This document shows positions 55,662 through 64,000 of a stretch of 64,000 bases of DNA, one piece after another (position 1 is the first letter of the stretch; each line of letters starts with the position of its first letter). The notes beneath the pieces were generated by a model. It was not told the DNA's origin. It did not search any database and saw only the letters and a program-made list of their open reading frames with translations. Position numbers and translations under genes: made by a program. Where the stretch lies: contig NZ_AP014624.1 in NCBI RefSeq assembly GCF_000829375.1, forward strand, positions 5,022,001 through 5,086,000, given 5' to 3'. The stretch comes from Chryseobacterium sp. StRB126. GTDB taxonomy: Bacteria > Bacteroidota > Bacteroidia > Flavobacteriales > Weeksellaceae.

Positions 55662-55893
55662 AATAACCCGAGTTCGGGATCATAAAATTAAGGATAAGAG
55701 GCTGGAAGCTGGAAGTTACTATCGGAGCTACAATTTCTGACGTTGCCGTAAAATTTGATGAAGCAGTCTTTAAAGGAATAATAAATTACAGGGTTGTAAG
55801 TGTTTTTTAACCTCAACTCACTTCCCTTCTCGGCTCCAGGCTTCCTCACTTACTAAAAACAGAAATGTTTTATCCCGAACTCAGGTTAAATAA
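55662..55893. mobile_element. Candidate MITE / REP-doublet element (about 230 bp, no coding capacity)
   Basis: The ends are inverted repeats: AACCCGAGTTCGGGAT on the left (about 55665-55680) matches the complement of ATCCCGAACTCAGGTT on the right (about 55872-55887) with one mismatch, extending into A+T-rich flanks. Each end can itself fold as a small CCCGA/TCGGG hairpin. Inside, GAGGCTGGAAGCTGGAAGT (55689-55714) has a degenerate inverted partner at about 55820-55850. It sits 22 nt past the stop of the 55916 gene and before that gene's terminator. Mobility is inferred from structure only. Confidence 0.5.
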
Positions 55894-55915
55894 TAAATTC
55901 GTTATTGAATATTCA

Positions 55916-56581
55916 TTAGAATTTATAGGCGATATTCCATGCGAATCCCATATTAAATTTTGAAGAGCTTTTTCCAAATCCCGGAATAATCATTGGAGAA
56001 ATATTATCCTGTTTAGAAGTATAAGCTAAATAACGCGGCTGCAAATTCACATCTATATAAAAATTAGAGTCAAATAACTGCACTCTTCCTCCCAAGGTAC
56101 CTTCCAGCCAGAAAGAAGATTGCGATGATGCCGGAAAAGCTACCGAAGAGCTGCTTCCACCATATCCTCTAACAGGAATAGCCATATATTCCTGGTTATA
56201 AAATGATCCGGCCAGTTTTCCACCTGCATAGAACCCATTGAATTCATTTTCTTTATCTTTAGCCAGCATATAGAATGCACCAAGTTTAACAAAAGGACCA
56301 TTTGCTTTAGCATCATAACCATTTTTCTGATATATATTTTTTTCAAAACCGGCTTCAGCAATGGCATGAACACTTCCATTAATTTTGGAAGAAATAAATC
56401 CCTGGTATAGCTTTCTGTCTGAAAAAAATCCTACTCCGGCATTCAATACATCAAACCCAACCATAAAATTGGGCTCATATTTCCAATGAGTCTTTTTTTC
56501 TTCTTCTTTTTTTCCTGCCTGTGCTCCGATTAATACCCCGAAAAGGCTACAAAACAAGGTAAAGATTAGTCTTGTCTTCAT
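55916..56581 (-). CDS. Outer-membrane beta-barrel-like protein (DUF6048-like)
   Basis: 221 residues. The signal peptide MKTRLIFTLFCSLFGVLIGAQ is followed by alternating strands rich in aromatics and glycine (PNFMVGFDVLNAGVGFFSDR, GFYAGGKLAGSFYNQ, FWLEGTLGGRVQLFD). The C-terminus NMGFAWNIAYKF ends in phenylalanine, as in outer-membrane barrels. The pair it forms with the upstream lipoprotein next to rlmD recalls the flavobacterial DUF6048/DUF6452 pair; the names are from memory. It overlaps the upstream gene by 35 nt. Function unknown. Confidence 0.7.
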   Translation of the reverse strand: MKTRLIFTLFCSLFGVLIGAQAGKKEEEKKTHWKYEPNFMVGFDVLNAGVGFFSDRKLYQGFISSKINGSVHAIAEAGFEKNIYQKNGYDAKANGPFVKLGAFYMLAKDKENEFNGFYAGGKLAGSFYNQEYMAIPVRGYGGSSSSVAFPASSQSSFWLEGTLGGRVQLFDSNFYIDVNLQPRYLAYTSKQDNISPMIIPGFGKSSSKFNMGFAWNIAYKF

Positions 56582-57023
56582 TCAATATTTGATTTTGTCC
56601 GTTTACAACACTTTTAACAGGGTCAATAGTTATTAATTCTGAGCTTACATTCTCATATGTTTTTTTAGCGCCACACCCTGGAGACACATAGGTTGCCTGA
56701 GTCGTATATTTAACTCTTACTTGTGATTCTTTACTTTTAGTAGATGTTTTAAAATAAATATCTGTATAGGGCGAATCATCTACTCTTAAAGGAATAAGCC
56801 TTGAGTCTATTTTTTTTTGCCACCCCAAATCCACTTTTCCTGAGCCATAGTCTACTGCCACAGATAATGAATCAAGTGTTGTTTCTTTACCAGACTCTGC
56901 TGACCTGAAGGCTACCTTCATTCTTGGAGTTCCTTCACCGCTTTCACAGATATCATCATCGCTGCCACATGAAAAGAACATTCCAACCAAGCAGACCATT
57001 GTGAGAAATTTTAAATATTTCAT
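56547..57023 (-). CDS. Lipoprotein of unknown function (DUF6452-like)
   Basis: 158 residues from the ATG at 57021-57023, chosen because it starts a lipoprotein signal (MKYLKFLTMVCLVGMFFSCG) with a lipobox before the cysteine. The longer frame to 57092 adds 23 hydrophilic residues that would bury the signal. The mature part begins SDDDICESGEGTPRMKVAF and has a cysteine pair (ICESG and GCGAKKTYENVSSE). It lies between rlmD and the barrel-like gene, which it overlaps by 35 nt, indicating coupled translation and perhaps a complex. No known function. Confidence 0.7.
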   Translation of the reverse strand: MKYLKFLTMVCLVGMFFSCGSDDDICESGEGTPRMKVAFRSAESGKETTLDSLSVAVDYGSGKVDLGWQKKIDSRLIPLRVDDSPYTDIYFKTSTKSKESQVRVKYTTQATYVSPGCGAKKTYENVSSELITIDPVKSVVNGQNQILNEDKTNLYLVL

Positions 57024-57103
57024 CTGTATATTTCTATTTTTATTTTTTTTAGTCAGATGGAACTGGCGTTTCATATTAAGATTTGAACTCAAATTTAATT
57101 AAA

Positions 57104-58516
57104 TTATTTTTTAACCAGCAATGCTATATTCTCTACGTGATGAGTTTGTGGGAACATGTCTACCGGTAATATTTTTACTACTGTATAATGTTCTTTCATC
57201 AATGCCAGATCTCTAGCCTGTGTTGCTGAATTACAACTTACATAGACTACTTTTTCCGGAGCTAATTTTAAGATTTGTTCAACTACTTTTTGGTGCATAC
57301 CATCTCTTGGTGGATCAGTAATCAAAACGTCTGCTTTTGGATGGTTTTCCATAAATTCATCGTTAAAGACATTTTTCATATCTCCACAATAGAAAGTTGT
57401 ATTGGTAAGACCATTTAATTCAGCATGTTCAATGGCTGCATCAATAGCTTCCTGAACAGATTCTATCCCGATTACCTGTTTTGCGTTTCTTGCTACATAC
57501 TGAGCAATTGTTCCCGTTCCGGTATATAGGTCATATACTACTTCATCACCTTTCAGATCTGCAAATTCAAGTGTCTTTCTGTATAATTCCAACGCTTGCT
57601 TATAGTTGGTCTGGAAGAATGATTTCGGCCCTATTTTAAACTTCAGTCCATCCATTTCTTCCATTAGATATCCTTCACCAAAATATACATTAATATCCAG
57701 ATCGTAGATAGAGTCATTGGCTTTTGGATTAATAGCATACACCAATGTTTTGATCTGTGGAAACTTCTCAAGGATATATGCAAAAAGTTTCTCTCTGTTT
57801 TCTTTTTCTTCTCTAAAAAGCTGGAATAATACCATCCATTCTCCTTTAGAGTTTTGTCTCATCATTAAGGTTCTCAGAAATCCTTCATGGTTTCGTACAT
57901 CAAAGAAATCCAATCCGTTCTCAACAGCATATTCTTTTACTGCCAATCTGATGGCATTAGAAGGATCTTCCTGCAGGAAGCATTCTTTAAGGTCTAAAAT
58001 CTTACTCCACATTCCTGGAATATGGAATCCTAAAGCGTCTTTACTTCCAAAATTCTCCTCAGAGCTGATTTCATATTGAGTAAGCCATCTTGCATTGGAG
58101 AAAGAAAACTCCATTTTGTTTCTATAGAAATATTGTTCTTGTGAACCCAGGATTGATACGGTTTCAAAATCTTCAATCCCACCAATTCTTTTGATATTGT
58201 TATATACTTCTTCCTGTTTGAAATCAAGCTGTTTTTCATAGCTCATATTTTGCCATTTGCACCCTCCACAAGTTCCAAAGTGAACACATTTTGGTTCTGT
58301 TCTGAAAGGAGACTTCTCCAAGACCTCTACCGCTTCTCCTTCATAATATTTGGATTTGGCTTTTTTCACTCTTACATTAACAATATCTCCCGGAATTGCC
58401 CCTGAAACCAATACTGTTTTACCATCTTCCGTTTTCCCGATAGCAACTCCTTTTGCTCCGGCTGTTAACAGCTTTATATTTTCAAGAACTAAATTTTTCT
58501 TATTCTTTCTGCTCAT
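57104..58516 (-). CDS. rlmD: 23S rRNA (uracil(1939)-C(5))-methyltransferase
   Basis: 470 residues from ATG 58514-58516 (MSRKNKKNLVLENIKLLTAG). A frame opening at 58567 overlaps the -7 box and would be upstream of the transcription start. An N-terminal TRAM domain (GDIVNVRVKKAKSKYYEGEA) is followed by the iron-sulfur cysteines in EPKCVHFGTCGGCKWQNMSY. The methyltransferase domain has VVYDLYTGTGTIAQYVARNA and the catalytic motif LITDPPRDGMHQ with the nucleophile in VVYVSCNSATQARDL. It methylates 23S rRNA at U1939-equivalent position; RumA/RlmCD-type specificity is hard to separate by sequence alone. It heads a unit with two envelope-protein genes. Confidence 0.92.
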   Translation of the reverse strand: MSRKNKKNLVLENIKLLTAGAKGVAIGKTEDGKTVLVSGAIPGDIVNVRVKKAKSKYYEGEAVEVLEKSPFRTEPKCVHFGTCGGCKWQNMSYEKQLDFKQEEVYNNIKRIGGIEDFETVSILGSQEQYFYRNKMEFSFSNARWLTQYEISSEENFGSKDALGFHIPGMWSKILDLKECFLQEDPSNAIRLAVKEYAVENGLDFFDVRNHEGFLRTLMMRQNSKGEWMVLFQLFREEKENREKLFAYILEKFPQIKTLVYAINPKANDSIYDLDINVYFGEGYLMEEMDGLKFKIGPKSFFQTNYKQALELYRKTLEFADLKGDEVVYDLYTGTGTIAQYVARNAKQVIGIESVQEAIDAAIEHAELNGLTNTTFYCGDMKNVFNDEFMENHPKADVLITDPPRDGMHQKVVEQILKLAPEKVVYVSCNSATQARDLALMKEHYTVVKILPVDMFPQTHHVENIALLVKK

Positions 58517-58564
58517 TCTAAAATTTTCTATTTTCCTAATCGAAACATTAAAAGTTTCACTTTG

Positions 58565-58572
58565 CAAAAATA
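58565..58572 (-). promoter_or_regulatory. -7 element of the rlmD promoter
   Basis: TATTTTTG on the minus strand fits TAnnTTTG. The transcription start expected ~58558 excludes a start codon at 58567. Confidence 0.45.
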
Positions 58573-58604
58573 CAATAAAAAAAACCTTATCCGAGGATAA
58601 GGTT
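58573..58604 (-). terminator. Terminator of the thioredoxin-fold lipoprotein gene
   Basis: AACCTTATCC (58583-58592) pairs with GGATAAGGTT (58595-58604), loop GA; TTTTTTTTATTG follows on the minus strand. Confidence 0.88.
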
Positions 58605-58624
58605 CTGATCTATATTAAAGTTTA

Positions 58625-60154
58625 TTATTTTGTAGGTGCTGACTGAGGATTTGCTTGCTGTTGTGCAGCAGGATCAATCTGCAATTGTTGTTGCATCTGT
58701 GCATTTGGATCTACTTTTGGAGCTGAAAGCCCTGTTAGTTTATCTAAAATGGTTACCAGTTCCTGCTCACCAAGGTTTACAAATGATCTGCTGGCAATTT
58801 TTCCATCTTTATCAACAATAACAAAGCAAGGTAATTTAAATCCGTATACTCCATATTTTTTAGCAATATCAGATTCCATTCCTTTTTCTCCGTATACATT
58901 TACTCCTTGAATACCTTTTAATAATGAATTGCTAGTTTTGATAAACTGATCTTTTGTATCATCTACGTTCACAAAAACAAAGTTCATTTTGGTTTTGTAG
59001 AAATTAACAACTTCTTTTAAAACCGGTACTGTAGCTTCTCCAATATAAGGATTCCATGAAGCATAGAAGAATAGCATATAAGGTTTCCCTTTATTTTCAG
59101 AAAGCTTGTATGCTTTTCCATCCTGTTTTACTAAAGCCGCTTCCGGAGCTACTTCACCGATTTTAAGACCTGTAATTGCCATCTGCATTTTTAACAGGTC
59201 ACTTTTGATGGTAGCATCTTTGATATCTGTATCAATTAATTTTTTGATTTTATCAATATTTGCTGTAGTAGTAGTTGGATGAATATCAGCCTGAGCCATT
59301 ACAAATGCTAAAAGATAATCTTTCGCTGTTTGGGAAATATCTTTTTTAGTGCTTAAATATTTAGCAAACATTTCTGAAGTGGTAATTCCAGTTTTATTTT
59401 TACTGTTTGCTTCTGCATATTTCTGAAAATCAGGAGTCATTTTTACCAGAAGATACTGTCTGTAAAGTGGAATAGTTTTCACCATAGCTTCTTTATCATT
59501 ATCCAATTTGGTCTGATAGTCCGTTAAAGCCTTGGAAGGTTTATAAGACGGATTACCTGCCATAGCACCATGAGACATTTCATAATTGGCAAGAAGGTTA
59601 AGAACGGTTACCTTAACATCGTTTTTCTTCCATTCCAAAAGTGCTTTGCTAGGGTTATTTTTGGCTGCCAGATCATCAACATTTTTATTGATGTCTGCTT
59701 CTACTTTTTGCATCCCTTTAACAAAAGCTGATTCATCTCCGGCCATTAATTGTCTTAGGTCAATTTTATTACCATATTCGCCTAAGAACTTCTGAGAAGC
59801 TGTAAGGAAATCGTTATTCTTTTTAGCATCTCCTGTAATAACATATTCGTTCGGGAATGTCATTGCATTTCCTGAGATATTTACTTTTTGTCCTCCTTCA
59901 AGGTAGATCAGGTTTTGTTTGTTAGCATAATTGATAACATACATTCCGTCTTTAGGAGCTTCAAAACTTCCTGAAAAGTTACCCTCTTTATCAAGACCGA
60001 TATTAATTAAAGGTAGTGTTCCTACTCCAGAAGCTTCTACAAATTCGATTCTTTCTAATGGTGAGCTTCCTGTAATTTTTCCTTTTACTTCTACTTTTTT
60101 TGAACAAGACATCACGAAGATCGCAATGATAAACAATAAAAGATATTTTTTCAT
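58625..60154 (-). CDS. TlpA-like thioredoxin-fold lipoprotein lacking the CxxC active site
   Basis: 509 residues. A lipoprotein signal (MKKYLLLFIIAIFVMSCSKK) is followed by a DUF4369-like N-terminal domain (VKGKITGSSPLERIEFVEAS ... GNFSGSFEAPKDGMYVINYA). A helical middle and a thioredoxin/AhpC-type C-terminal domain follow. The expected W-C-x-x-C is replaced by YASWNPYIGEATVPVLKEVV: both cysteines are absent while the fold-defining cis-proline region (YGVYGFKLPCFVIVDKDGKI) remains. A glutamine-rich tail ends the protein. It is probably a periplasmic- or surface-facing binding protein or chaperone, not an oxidoreductase. It is a single-gene unit with its own terminator. Confidence 0.85.
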   Translation of the reverse strand: MKKYLLLFIIAIFVMSCSKKVEVKGKITGSSPLERIEFVEASGVGTLPLINIGLDKEGNFSGSFEAPKDGMYVINYANKQNLIYLEGGQKVNISGNAMTFPNEYVITGDAKKNNDFLTASQKFLGEYGNKIDLRQLMAGDESAFVKGMQKVEADINKNVDDLAAKNNPSKALLEWKKNDVKVTVLNLLANYEMSHGAMAGNPSYKPSKALTDYQTKLDNDKEAMVKTIPLYRQYLLVKMTPDFQKYAEANSKNKTGITTSEMFAKYLSTKKDISQTAKDYLLAFVMAQADIHPTTTTANIDKIKKLIDTDIKDATIKSDLLKMQMAITGLKIGEVAPEAALVKQDGKAYKLSENKGKPYMLFFYASWNPYIGEATVPVLKEVVNFYKTKMNFVFVNVDDTKDQFIKTSNSLLKGIQGVNVYGEKGMESDIAKKYGVYGFKLPCFVIVDKDGKIASRSFVNLGEQELVTILDKLTGLSAPKVDPNAQMQQQLQIDPAAQQQANPQSAPTK

Positions 60155-60173
60155 TTCAATTTTTAATATTACA

Positions 60174-60181
60174 CAAAAATA
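60174..60181 (-). promoter_or_regulatory. -7 element upstream of the thioredoxin-fold lipoprotein gene
   Basis: TATTTTTG on the minus strand, 19 nt before the start codon; no clear -33 box. Confidence 0.45.
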
Positions 60182-60413
60182 CGCTTTTTAGGGCATGTTA
60201 ATTCACACTGATAATTTTTTTTAAAAATTTTATTACCACCAATAAAAAGCGAGACCTCAATTGCTTTCTCTATCAATTTTTTACTGGTGAAAAACAATGA
60301 AAATAATGTGTTATTCACATCATTCAACTGCCCTCCAAATATATACTTATTCAGCAAAGTAAACCTAAGATCTATTAATAAGTTAACAAACTTTAACAGC
60401 CAAACTGTAGATA
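60182..60413. other. Gene-free region between the lipoprotein gene and the sdh terminator
   Basis: About 230 A+T-rich nt in which I see no gene, RNA or repeat. Confidence 0.45.
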
Positions 60414-60448
60414 TAAAAAAAATCGTCCCCGGAACGAGGACGATTTTT
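60414..60448 (-). terminator. Terminator of sdhCAB
   Basis: AAAAATCGTCC (60418-60428) pairs with GGACGATTTTT (60438-60448), followed by a T-run on the minus strand. Confidence 0.9.
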
Positions 60449-60466
60449 AAGTATTTTGAATCAATT

Positions 60467-61234
60467 CTATCCTTGATCTACAAGAGCAGACATGTATTCT
60501 CTGTTCATTCTTGCGATATTTTCAAGAGAAATACCTTTAGGGCATTCAACTTCACAAGCTCCAGTGTTTGAACAGTTTCCGAATCCTTCTTCATCCATAG
60601 CTTTTACCATGTTTAGAACTCTTCTCTTAGCTTCTACTCTACCCTGAGGAAGTAATGCATACTGAGAAACTTTAGCTCCAACGAATAGCATTGCTGATCC
60701 GTTTTTACATGTAGCCACACAAGCTCCACATCCGATACAAGCAGCAGCATCCATCGCTTTGTCTGCATCTTCTTTAGGAACAGGAATTGCGTTCGCATCC
60801 AATGTATTACCAGAAGTGTTTACAGAGATGAAACCACCTGCTGCCATTACTCTGTCGAATGCGCTTCTGTCTACCATTAAGTCTTTGATAACAGGGAAAG
60901 CAGCACTTCTCCATGGTTCAATAACGATAGTCTCTCCGTCTTTGAACATTCTCATGTGAAGCTGACAGGTAGTAATTCCTGTATCAGGACCATGGGCTCT
61001 ACCATTAATGTAAAGAGAACACATACCACAGATTCCTTCACGACAGTCGTGATCGAAAGCGATAGGCTCTTTACCTTCGTTAATTAAATTTTCGTTCAGG
61101 ATATCCAACATCTCCAAAAATGAAGAATCTGTAGATACATCTGATATTTTATAGGTCTCAAACTGACCTTTAGATTTATTATTTTTTTGTCTCCAAATTT
61201 TCAGCGTAAGATGTAAGCCTTTTTTTGCACTCAT
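60467..61234 (-). CDS. sdhB: Succinate dehydrogenase / fumarate reductase iron-sulfur subunit
   Basis: 255 residues. The [2Fe-2S] ligands lie in [20 protein letters not shown], and the [4Fe-4S]/[3Fe-4S] ligands in [20 protein letters not shown] and [20 protein letters not shown]. It transfers electrons from the flavin subunit to the cytochrome b subunit. It is the last gene of the sdhC-A-B unit, 24 nt after sdhA. Confidence 0.97.
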   Translation of the reverse strand: MSAKKGLHLTLKIWRQKNNKSKGQFETYKISDVSTDSSFLEMLDILNENLINEGKEPIAFDHDCREGICGMCSLYINGRAHGPDTGITTCQLHMRMFKDGETIVIEPWRSAAFPVIKDLMVDRSAFDRVMAAGGFISVNTSGNTLDANAIPVPKEDADKAMDAAACIGCGACVATCKNGSAMLFVGAKVSQYALLPQGRVEAKRRVLNMVKAMDEEGFGNCSNTGACEVECPKGISLENIARMNREYMSALVDQG

Positions 61235-61258
61235 AATGTTATATTTATAGGTTGGAGA

Positions 61259-63271
61259 TTATTTGTAACTTCTAGTTTTAACCTCGATGTTGTCGTAGAT
61301 CAGTTCCTCTTTATGCAACACTTCCGCGTTGATATCTGCTCCCTGATATTCCCAAGCTCCAACGTATTTGAAGTTTACGTCGTCTCTTTCCGCTTCTCCG
61401 TCCGGAGTAGCGTGATCCCAACGGAAGTGACCACCACAAGATTCTTCTCTGTTTAGCGCATCGATAGCCATTAATTGTCCTAATTCAAGGAAGTCTGCGA
61501 CTCTGAATGCTTTTTCAAGCTCAGTGTTCATTCCTTCTCCTTCACCAGGAACTTTTACGTTCTTCCAGAAGTCGTTTCTTACTTCTTCAATTTCTTTGAT
61601 TGCTTCTTTTAATCCTTCAGGAGTTCTTCCCATTCCTACTTTATTCCACATAATGTGTCCCAGTTTCTTGTGGAAGTGGTCTACTGAATGAGTTCCTTTA
61701 TTATTAATGAAGAAATCAACTTTATCTTTAATTTCTTTTTCAGCTTCGTCAAACGCTGCTGAGTTGGTAGGAATTGCTCCTGTTCTGATATCTGCAGAAA
61801 GGTAATCTGCAATAGTATAAGGCAATACAAAATATCCGTCTGCAAGACCCTGCATCAATGCAGATGCTCCAAGCCTGTTAGCTCCGTGATCTGAGAAGTT
61901 AGCTTCACCGATAACGAAACATCCAGGGATTGTAGACTGAAGGTTATAATCAACCCATACACCACCCATTGTATAGTGAACTGCAGGATAAATCTTCATT
62001 GGAGTTTTGTAAGGATCATCAGCAGTAATCTTTTCGTACATTACGAATAGGTTACCATATTTCTCCTCAATCCAGCTCTTACCAAGATCATAGATCTGCT
62101 GATCTGTAGGATTGTGAATATGTTTTTCAATAGCGGCTTCTTTACCTTTTTTCATGATCTCCGTAGAGAAATCCAGGTAAACACCTTCCTGAGTATCATT
62201 ATTTTCGATTCCGAATCCAGCATCACATCTTTCTTTAGCTGCTCTTGAAGCAACGTCTCTCGGTACAAGGTTACCGAATGCAGGATATCTTCTTTCTAAA
62301 TAGTAATCTCTATCTTCTTCTTTAATATTTTCAGGTCTTAATTTACCTTCTCTGATCGCTACTGAATCTTCAATCTTTTTAGGAACCCAGATTCTTCCGG
62401 AGTTTCTTAATGATTCAGACATCAAAGTTAGTTTAGACTGCTGAGTTCCGTGAACCGGAATACAAGTAGGGTGAATCTGTACGTAACAAGGGTTTGCGAA
62501 GTAAGCTCCTTTTTTGTGGATTTTCCAAGCTGCAGAAACGTTGGATCCCATTGCATTGGTAGAAAGGAAATATACGTTTCCGTATCCTCCTGAAGCGATT
62601 ACTACTGCGTGAGCAGAGTGTCTTTCAATTTCACCCGTTACAAGGTTTCTTGCGATAATTCCTCTTGCTTTACCATCAACAATTACCAGATCAAGCATTT
62701 CATGACGGTTGTACATCTTGATTCTTCCTTTACCGATCTGACGGCTCATTGAAGAGTACGCTCCTAATAATAACTGTTGTCCTGTTTGTCCTTTTGCGTA
62801 GAATGTTCTTTTTACCTGAACCCCACCAAATGAACGGTTATCTAACTGACCGCCGTAATCTCTACCGAAAGGAACTCCCTGAGAAACACACTGGTCAATA
62901 ATATTTGCAGAAACTTCCGCTAATCTGTAAACGTTAGCCTCTCTTGCTCTATAGTCACCACCTTTAATGGTGTCGTAGAATAATCTGTAGGTAGAGTCAC
63001 CATCTCCCTGGTAATTCTTAGCTGCGTTGATCCCTCCCTGAGCTGCAATAGAGTGCGCTCTTCTTGGAGAATCCTGGTAGCAGAATGCTTTTACATTGTA
63101 TCCTTGCTCAGCTAAAGTAGCTGCAGCAGAACCTCCTGCCAAACCTGTACCTACAACAATAATATCAATCTTATCTCTGTTGTTTGGTGCAACAAGGTTC
63201 ATATGATCTTTATGATTTTTCCACTTGTCTTTAAGAGGACCCGCTGGAATTCTTGAATCTAATTTACTCAT
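61259..63271 (-). CDS. sdhA: Succinate dehydrogenase / fumarate reductase flavoprotein subunit
   Basis: 670 residues. The FAD-binding motif [20 protein letters not shown] is N-terminal, and the covalent-flavin histidine region is [20 protein letters not shown]. The active-site region includes [20 protein letters not shown] and [20 protein letters not shown], with the capping Arg in [12 protein letters not shown] positions. The length is that of the Bacteroidota/epsilon (frdA-like, B-type) branch. It oxidises succinate in the TCA cycle or reduces fumarate. It starts 15 nt after sdhC. Confidence 0.97.
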   Translation of the reverse strand: MSKLDSRIPAGPLKDKWKNHKDHMNLVAPNNRDKIDIIVVGTGLAGGSAAATLAEQGYNVKAFCYQDSPRRAHSIAAQGGINAAKNYQGDGDSTYRLFYDTIKGGDYRAREANVYRLAEVSANIIDQCVSQGVPFGRDYGGQLDNRSFGGVQVKRTFYAKGQTGQQLLLGAYSSMSRQIGKGRIKMYNRHEMLDLVIVDGKARGIIARNLVTGEIERHSAHAVVIASGGYGNVYFLSTNAMGSNVSAAWKIHKKGAYFANPCYVQIHPTCIPVHGTQQSKLTLMSESLRNSGRIWVPKKIEDSVAIREGKLRPENIKEEDRDYYLERRYPAFGNLVPRDVASRAAKERCDAGFGIENNDTQEGVYLDFSTEIMKKGKEAAIEKHIHNPTDQQIYDLGKSWIEEKYGNLFVMYEKITADDPYKTPMKIYPAVHYTMGGVWVDYNLQSTIPGCFVIGEANFSDHGANRLGASALMQGLADGYFVLPYTIADYLSADIRTGAIPTNSAAFDEAEKEIKDKVDFFINNKGTHSVDHFHKKLGHIMWNKVGMGRTPEGLKEAIKEIEEVRNDFWKNVKVPGEGEGMNTELEKAFRVADFLELGQLMAIDALNREESCGGHFRWDHATPDGEAERDDVNFKYVGAWEYQGADINAEVLHKEELIYDNIEVKTRSYK

Positions 63272-63286
63272 ACTAGTATATTGATA

Positions 63287-63949
63287 TTATTGAGTTATAA
63301 AATGAAAAACTGCCACGATGATAAATCCTGCCGGAATAAGGATAGAATACCATGTTCCGAAAGCTTTAATAACAGGCGTGTATTTTGGATGTCTTGCTCC
63401 AATAGACTGGAATGAAGATTGGAATCCGTGAGCTAAGTGTAAGCCTAATAGTACAAAAGAGATCACATATAAAGCAACTCTCCAAAGATCAGCAAACTTC
63501 TCATGAAGCTCTGGCCAGAAGCGTTCTGAATCAGGAGCTATTCCCTCTACATACTTATAATTGATTTCATGTAACCAGAAATCATATAAGTGAAGCGCCA
63601 AGAAAGCCAACACAACTGCCCCGGAAATAATCATATTTCTGGACATCCATGAAGAATTTACAGCAGCATTGTTGGATGCATACTTTACTGGACGCGCTTT
63701 ATTATTCTTGATCTCCAATACAAATCCCATCGCAAAATGGAATATTACTGCAAAACCAAGAATAGGCTGCATTAAGAACTGCACAAAAGGATTATAGCCC
63801 ATAAACTCAGATGCTGTATTAAATGCATCCCTGTTTAGAACTGATAACAAATTGGTTGTCAAATGCAGTATAAGAAAAATCAGCAAAAACATAGCTGATA
63901 ATGCCATAGCGTATTTTCTACCTATCGTAGAACTCGTTAAACCTGCCAT
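63287..63949 (-). CDS. sdhC: Succinate dehydrogenase cytochrome b subunit
   Basis: 220 residues with five predicted membrane helices: 13-33, 58-78, 105-125, 155-175 and 195-215 approximately. This is the single-polypeptide, di-haem cytochrome b558 type that needs no SdhD. Candidate haem-ligating histidines lie within the helices (LILHLTTN, FHFAMGFV, FLALHLYDFWLHEIN, LHLAHGFQSSFQS, VAVFHFITQ). It anchors SdhAB and exchanges electrons with menaquinone. It is the first gene of the unit; the promoter lies at the window edge. Confidence 0.95.
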   Translation of the reverse strand: MAGLTSSTIGRKYAMALSAMFLLIFLILHLTTNLLSVLNRDAFNTASEFMGYNPFVQFLMQPILGFAVIFHFAMGFVLEIKNNKARPVKYASNNAAVNSSWMSRNMIISGAVVLAFLALHLYDFWLHEINYKYVEGIAPDSERFWPELHEKFADLWRVALYVISFVLLGLHLAHGFQSSFQSIGARHPKYTPVIKAFGTWYSILIPAGFIIVAVFHFITQ

Positions 63950-63973
63950 ATAAGTTTAAATTTGAATTTCCCA

Positions 63974-63981
63974 CAAAATTA
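63974..63981 (-). promoter_or_regulatory. -7 element of the sdhCAB promoter
   Basis: TAATTTTG on the minus strand, 25 nt before the sdhC start; the -33 box would fall just outside the window. Confidence 0.5.
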
Positions 63982-64000
63982 AGAAATGTTAACAATATCG

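Overview
The window looks like chromosome from a flavobacterium of the Chryseobacterium type (Bacteroidota). The reasons are low G+C, promoters of the Bacteroidota form TTTG-N19/20-TAnnTTTG, almost no Shine-Dalgarno sequences, C-terminal type IX secretion (T9SS) sorting domains, a three-subunit SdhCAB, a chromosomal catB-type acetyltransferase, and a tmRNA whose tag ends in ALAA. No database search was possible; names rest on recognised motifs, length and gene order.

Left part (1-27.6 kb, almost all minus strand). Read in the direction of transcription this is the ancient cluster rpsU-xerC-hpf-tRNA(Thr,Tyr,Gly,Thr)-tuf-tRNA-Trp-secE-nusG-rplKAJL-rpoBC. It is split in three places. A two-component system plus RND metal-efflux operon (17.0-24.8 kb) lies between the tRNA group and tuf. 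Three small secreted paralogues (12.1-14.0 kb) lie between nusG and rplK. A group of exported proteins (4.9-9.3 kb) lies between rplL and rpoB. The tRNA Thr-Tyr-Gly cassette is tandemly duplicated. Each severed piece appears to have its own promoter (rpsU, tRNA operon, tuf, rplK and rpoB).

Middle part (27.8-44.5 kb). Here are tmRNA, a catB-like acetyltransferase, acpP-fabF-rnc-(small conserved gene)-pyk on the plus strand, then on the minus strand an aldehyde dehydrogenase, hutG, a BetT-like BCCT transporter, a DUF695-like protein and hutI. ruvB, a PaiB-like flavin protein, a metallo-beta-lactamase-fold hydrolase and coaE follow on the plus strand.

Right part (44.5-64 kb, minus strand). Two giant T9SS-sorted proteins with fibronectin III and GEVEDY domains come first; one carries a reprolysin-like zinc protease domain. 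A 0.9-kb gene-free stretch holds a MITE/REP-like element. It is followed by rlmD with two small envelope proteins, a thioredoxin-fold lipoprotein that has lost its CxxC, and the succinate dehydrogenase operon sdhCAB.

The observations I rate highest are the three-way interruption of the tRNA-tuf-nusG-rpl-rpo cluster; a perfectly 11-bp-phased array of five TTAAA sites in front of the efflux genes, which looks like the operator of the adjacent OmpR-family regulator; the conserved internal promoters in the duplicated tRNA cassette; and the MITE-like element. No CRISPR array, transposase, prophage or evident defence system was found.
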